Shown here piece after piece: positions 60,869 to 64,000 of a stretch of 64,000 nt of DNA. The DNA is from Methylophilus sp. QUAN (lineage in GTDB: Bacteria > Pseudomonadota > Gammaproteobacteria > Burkholderiales > Methylophilaceae): assembly GCF_015354445.1 (NCBI RefSeq), contig NZ_JADKYT010000002.1, positions 248,001 through 312,000 of the forward strand, read 5' to 3'. Numbering within the stretch: position 1 is the first letter of the stretch; every line of letters begins with the position of its first letter. The notes beneath the pieces are model-generated. The model ran no database searches, had not been told where the DNA came from, and saw only the letters and a program-made list of their open reading frames with translations. The position numbers were made by a program, and so were the translations under genes.

Positions 60869-63430
60869 GTGATCGTTTCTTGGTTTAAAAAACTGGTACC
60901 CGGGTTGGTGTTTGCCATCCTGTTCTCGGCGCTGCATTTCGGCCTTTGGGCGCTGGCTAACCGTGCGTTGCCGCTGATTAGCGTGAAACCTACGGTGAAT
61001 GGATTTGCCTATTCTGGCTATCGCGCCAATCAAAGCCCGTTGGATGGGCAGCATCCAAATACGGCCGAGCTGGCACAAGACTTGGATCTGATGCATAAGC
61101 ACACACGTCATATCCGCATGTATTCATCGCTTGACTTGAATGAAGTCGTGCCGCTGGCGGCCAGACGCAATATGAACGTGATTGCGGGGGCCTGGATTGA
61201 TACCGACAACCAGAAAAATACCCGCGAGATCTCTGCGTTGCTGGAAAAACTGGAAAACTACAGCAATATTGACCGCGTGATTGTCGGTAACGAATCTTTA
61301 TTGCGTAACGATTTGCCAGTACAGTCCCTGATCGGCTACCTGGATTTTGTCCGTGAGCACAGCAATGTGCCGGTATCAACCGCAGAGCCTTGGCATGTCT
61401 GGCTCAAGCACCCGGAACTCGTCAAGCATGTAGATTATATCGCCGTGCATTTGCTGCCATACCACGAAGGTGTGCCGGTGGAAAAAGCCGTGCAATACAC
61501 GATTGAGCGTTACAACCAGCTCATGCAAGCCTATCCACGCAAAAAGATCGTGATTACCGAGGTGGGCTGGCCTAGCCGCGGACCGGCGATTGGTGCTTCT
61601 GTCGCCAGTGAAGTCAACCAGGCGCGCTTTATTCGCGAGTTTTTAGCGCGTAACTCGATTGAAGACCTCGACTTTTACCTGATGGAAGCCTTTGACCAGC
61701 CTTGGAAAGTCGCGCTGGAAGGTTGGGCGGGGGCGTATTGGGGCATGTATAACGCCGACCGTCACCAGAAATATTCGCTGCAAGATGCGGTGCCACCGAG
61801 TACGCGCTGGATTGCGAAAGCGACCTGGTCTAGCTTGCTGGCCTTTATTCCACTGATGTTAATTGCATGGCGCTTTAAACACTGGGGCATAGGCGGTGTC
61901 TTGTCGATGGCCGTGCTGTTCCAGGCCTGTATTACCACACTCACCATTGCCTGGAACCTGCCTGGCGATTACTACTACACCCTGCGTGATTTTGTGGTGC
62001 TCATCGGCCTGATCCTGGGTATTGCATTGACCTCTATGGTGCTGATGATTTATGCCGCCGAGTTTAGCGAGGTGATGTTTAAACCTGCCTGGCGCCGGCT
62101 GTTCAAGCGTGCAACCCCATTGCCAGCCGACCAGGAGTTGTTTGTCTCTATTCATCTGGCGTGCTACAACGAGCCACCGGAAATGGTGATTGCCACGATT
62201 GATAGTTTGCGCAATCTTAACTACACGCATTACGAAGTGATTGTGGTGGACAACAACACCAAAGATGAAGCTAAGTGGAAACCACTGGAAACTTATATGG
62301 CGACCATGCCGGATAATTTCCATTTCTACCATTTGCCTTCCTGGCCAGGCTTTAAAGCCGGTGCATTGAATTTTGCGCTGGAGAAAACACATCCTGATGC
62401 GCAGGTGGTGGGCGTGGTGGATGCCGATTACGTGGTGACACCGGACTGGCTGTCTGACCTGGTGCCACACTTCCAGGAATCTCAAGTAGCGGTGGTACAA
62501 GCGCCACAAGCGCACCGTGAGTGGGAAAATCATTTCTTCCATCGCATGTGTAACTGGGAGTTTGAAGGCTTTTTCCGTATTGGCATGCATCACAGGCATG
62601 AGCGCAATGCGTTGATTCAACACGGTACCATGACCTTGATTCGTGCAGCGTCTTTGAAAGGCTTTGGTGGTTGGTCGGAATGGTGTATTTGTGAGGATAC
62701 CGAGCTCGGTTTACGTCTGCTTGAAAACAAAATGGAGCTACGGTACATCGATGAGACTTTTGGTCGTGGCCTGACACCCGCCAACTTCAAAGCACTCAAG
62801 TCGCAGCGTAACCGTTGGGCGTTTGGGGCCATGCAAATCCTCAAGCACCATATGCCCAAGCTCATAGGCAAATCAACATTGGACTTTAGCCAGCGCTATC
62901 ACTTCCTCACTGGCTGGTTTGGCTGGTTCGGAGAAGCGTTGCAACTGTTGTTCACCATCGGTTCTATCGGCTGGACCATTGCCATGCTGGCGTTCCCTAA
63001 ATACTTCAGTTTGCCAGTGGTGGTGATGATTGTGCCTATTCTGTGCTTCCTGGCGATCAAGGCGATCCTGGGGCCGGTGCTGTACCGCAAAACCATGCAT
63101 TGCAGCTGGATGGATATTTTTGGCGCGTCGCTGGCCAGTTTGGGCTTGTCGCATGCAATTGCCAGAGGCATCATCAGTGGCTTGACGCACAAGGCTGGCG
63201 TGTTTGTGGTAACGAATAAAACGAAAGCTAAACTCAGCAGTTGGCAGCTGATTGCACCGATTAAAGAAGAGCTGACGATTCTGATTTCCTTGCTGCTTTG
63301 TGCCGCCGCCATGCTGTATGCGCGCGGTTTCAGCAACCTGGATGCACAATTATGGGTGTCCATGCTGGCCTTGCAATCGCTACCGTACTGGAGTGCGCTG
63401 GCATGTCAATGGATATCAGAACGCAAGTAG
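60869..63430 (+). CDS. GH17-GT2 fusion, NdvB-like beta-glucan synthase
   Basis: An 853-residue inner-membrane protein. A GH17 domain covers about residues 40-310 (VIVGNESLLRND near 140, VITEVGWPSRGP near 229). Membrane helices follow near 320-400. A processive GT2 domain spans about 420-660 with SIHLACYNEPPEMVIATIDSL, the DxD in VVDADYVVTPDW near 517, EDTELGLRL and the QRNRW motif near 646, and C-terminal helices complete it. This architecture matches the ndvB product of Pseudomonas aeruginosa (PA1163) and relatives that make periplasmic or cyclic beta-1,3-linked glucans. The start is GTG 60869. It overlaps the next gene by 28 bp. Confidence 0.87.
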   Translation: MIVSWFKKLVPGLVFAILFSALHFGLWALANRALPLISVKPTVNGFAYSGYRANQSPLDGQHPNTAELAQDLDLMHKHTRHIRMYSSLDLNEVVPLAARRNMNVIAGAWIDTDNQKNTREISALLEKLENYSNIDRVIVGNESLLRNDLPVQSLIGYLDFVREHSNVPVSTAEPWHVWLKHPELVKHVDYIAVHLLPYHEGVPVEKAVQYTIERYNQLMQAYPRKKIVITEVGWPSRGPAIGASVASEVNQARFIREFLARNSIEDLDFYLMEAFDQPWKVALEGWAGAYWGMYNADRHQKYSLQDAVPPSTRWIAKATWSSLLAFIPLMLIAWRFKHWGIGGVLSMAVLFQACITTLTIAWNLPGDYYYTLRDFVVLIGLILGIALTSMVLMIYAAEFSEVMFKPAWRRLFKRATPLPADQELFVSIHLACYNEPPEMVIATIDSLRNLNYTHYEVIVVDNNTKDEAKWKPLETYMATMPDNFHFYHLPSWPGFKAGALNFALEKTHPDAQVVGVVDADYVVTPDWLSDLVPHFQESQVAVVQAPQAHREWENHFFHRMCNWEFEGFFRIGMHHRHERNALIQHGTMTLIRAASLKGFGGWSEWCICEDTELGLRLLENKMELRYIDETFGRGLTPANFKALKSQRNRWAFGAMQILKHHMPKLIGKSTLDFSQRYHFLTGWFGWFGEALQLLFTIGSIGWTIAMLAFPKYFSLPVVVMIVPILCFLAIKAILGPVLYRKTMHCSWMDIFGASLASLGLSHAIARGIISGLTHKAGVFVVTNKTKAKLSSWQLIAPIKEELTILISLLLCAAAMLYARGFSNLDAQLWVSMLALQSLPYWSALACQWISERK

Positions 63431-64000
63431 AAGCAGAAGGGGAGCCATCTCCTTCTATTATTGAAAAGCCCCTGCTTTACAAGGGACGGGCGGCGCACAG
63501 CAACCAGGTGAGCCGCTTTGATCCACACACGCGGCAAGCCATTGATGATGGCTGGGGTAGCCTGGATGAAGACGCCCCGGCCTTGCGTACCGAAGTCATG
63601 CTGGATGCGGCGAAAACCGTCATCAATTATATCCAGTCTCCCGACCTGCCTTTTGACCGTACCCTCAACCATTACCGCGGCTGCGAGCATGGCTGTATCT
63701 ACTGCTATGCACGTCCTACGCATGCTTATTTAGGCTTGTCGCCTGGGCTCGACTTTGAGTCTCGTTTGTTGATGAAAGCCGATGCAGCTGAGTTACTCAA
63801 GAAAGAGCTGGCACATGCCAGGTATCAATGTGGGCCGATTGCATTAGGGATGAATACCGATAGCTACCAGCCCATAGAGCGAGAATACCAGTTAACGCGA
63901 AAAGTCATTCAGGTATTGGCTGAAGCGAATCATCCATTTAGCCTGGTGACCAAATCGTCGCTGGTCGAGCGGGATATCGATTTGATCGCGCCTATGGCTG
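63403..64000 (+). CDS. Radical SAM protein, PA0069-like, 3' end outside window
   Basis: The first 199 residues of a radical SAM enzyme. The iron-sulfur motif CxxxCxxC is in HYRGCEHGCIYCYARPTHAY near residue 105. The preceding segment PLLYKGRAAHSNQVSRFDPHTRQAIDDGW and the later LVTKSSLVERD match the PA0069/SplB-like family, whose reactions are mostly undefined. ATG 63403 lies within the end of the NdvB-like gene in another frame; a second in-frame ATG is at 63409. The gene runs off the window edge. Confidence 0.85.
   Translation, partial: MSMDIRTQVEAEGEPSPSIIEKPLLYKGRAAHSNQVSRFDPHTRQAIDDGWGSLDEDAPALRTEVMLDAAKTVINYIQSPDLPFDRTLNHYRGCEHGCIYCYARPTHAYLGLSPGLDFESRLLMKADAAELLKKELAHARYQCGPIALGMNTDSYQPIEREYQLTRKVIQVLAEANHPFSLVTKSSLVERDIDLIAPMA

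Overview
The window looks like chromosomal DNA of a methylotrophic betaproteobacterium of the family Methylophilaceae (Methylophilus/Methylotenera/Methylobacillus type). This is an inference from gene content: an edd-eda Entner-Doudoroff pair, a fused sucrose-phosphate synthase/phosphatase next to amylosucrase, two PEP-CTERM proteins, the betaproteobacterial block carA-carB-greA-DUF4149-yhbY-rlmE-ftsH-folP-glmM, and birA-coaX-SPOR. Base composition is moderate and even. I saw no rRNA, tRNA, insertion sequence, phage or CRISPR array. The two edge genes (icd at the left, a radical SAM protein at the right) are cut by the window.

Layout. 1-2.9 kb: icd (partial), divergent rluE, a class I glutamine amidotransferase and a lipid A-type acyltransferase. 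3.0-8.7 kb: a tightly spaced plus-strand cluster of an InaA-like kinase, a family 2 glycosyltransferase, a 2-oxoglutarate/Fe(II) oxygenase, a protein with two kinase domains and a NodU/CmcH carbamoyltransferase; it probably decorates a surface glycan or the lipopolysaccharide (LPS) core. 8.8-12.3 kb: edd, eda and a HAD hydrolase. 12.3-15.1 kb: a YejM/PbgA-like membrane sulfatase-fold protein overlapping a WaaP-like heptose kinase. 15.1-23.5 kb: a minus-strand operon hldD-gmhA-hldE-waaF for ADP-heptose synthesis and transfer, continuing into two polytopic membrane proteins, a WaaZ-like transferase candidate and a CMP-sugar cytidylyltransferase. So much of the first 23 kb concerns LPS inner core building and modification.

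23.8-33.9 kb: a PEP-CTERM protein, hemH, a glycine-zipper lipoprotein, hrcA divergent from nadK-recN, a family 6 uracil/hypoxanthine-DNA glycosylase, fur, a strongly enlarged BamE lipoprotein carrying two C-terminal NTF2-like domains, and dapB. 34-45.5 kb: carAB with a promoter and a possible attenuator, greA, the translation/quality-control genes yhbY, rlmE and ftsH (with a sigma-32-like promoter), then folP, glmM and a small membrane protein. 45.5-50.6 kb: an apparent osmotic-stress operon sps/spp-amylosucrase-mscS. 50.9-56 kb: a flavin reductase-like protein, glnS, birA-coaX-SPOR. 56-64 kb: a second PEP-CTERM protein, a lipoyl-domain dihydrolipoyl dehydrogenase, a small secreted protein, and two GH17 proteins, one fused to a processive GT2 glycosyltransferase (NdvB-like beta-glucan synthesis), followed by the partial radical SAM protein.

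The most unusual items are the enlarged BamE, the kinase/oxygenase/carbamoyltransferase envelope cluster, the WaaZ-like/cytidylyltransferase pair at the end of the heptose operon, and several candidate regulatory elements: the carAB leader hairpin, a Fur box between fur and bamE, a 13-codon reading frame coupled to birA, a palindromic spacer between edd and eda, and a leader shared by the two PEP-CTERM genes. All family assignments come from reading motifs, not from database searches.
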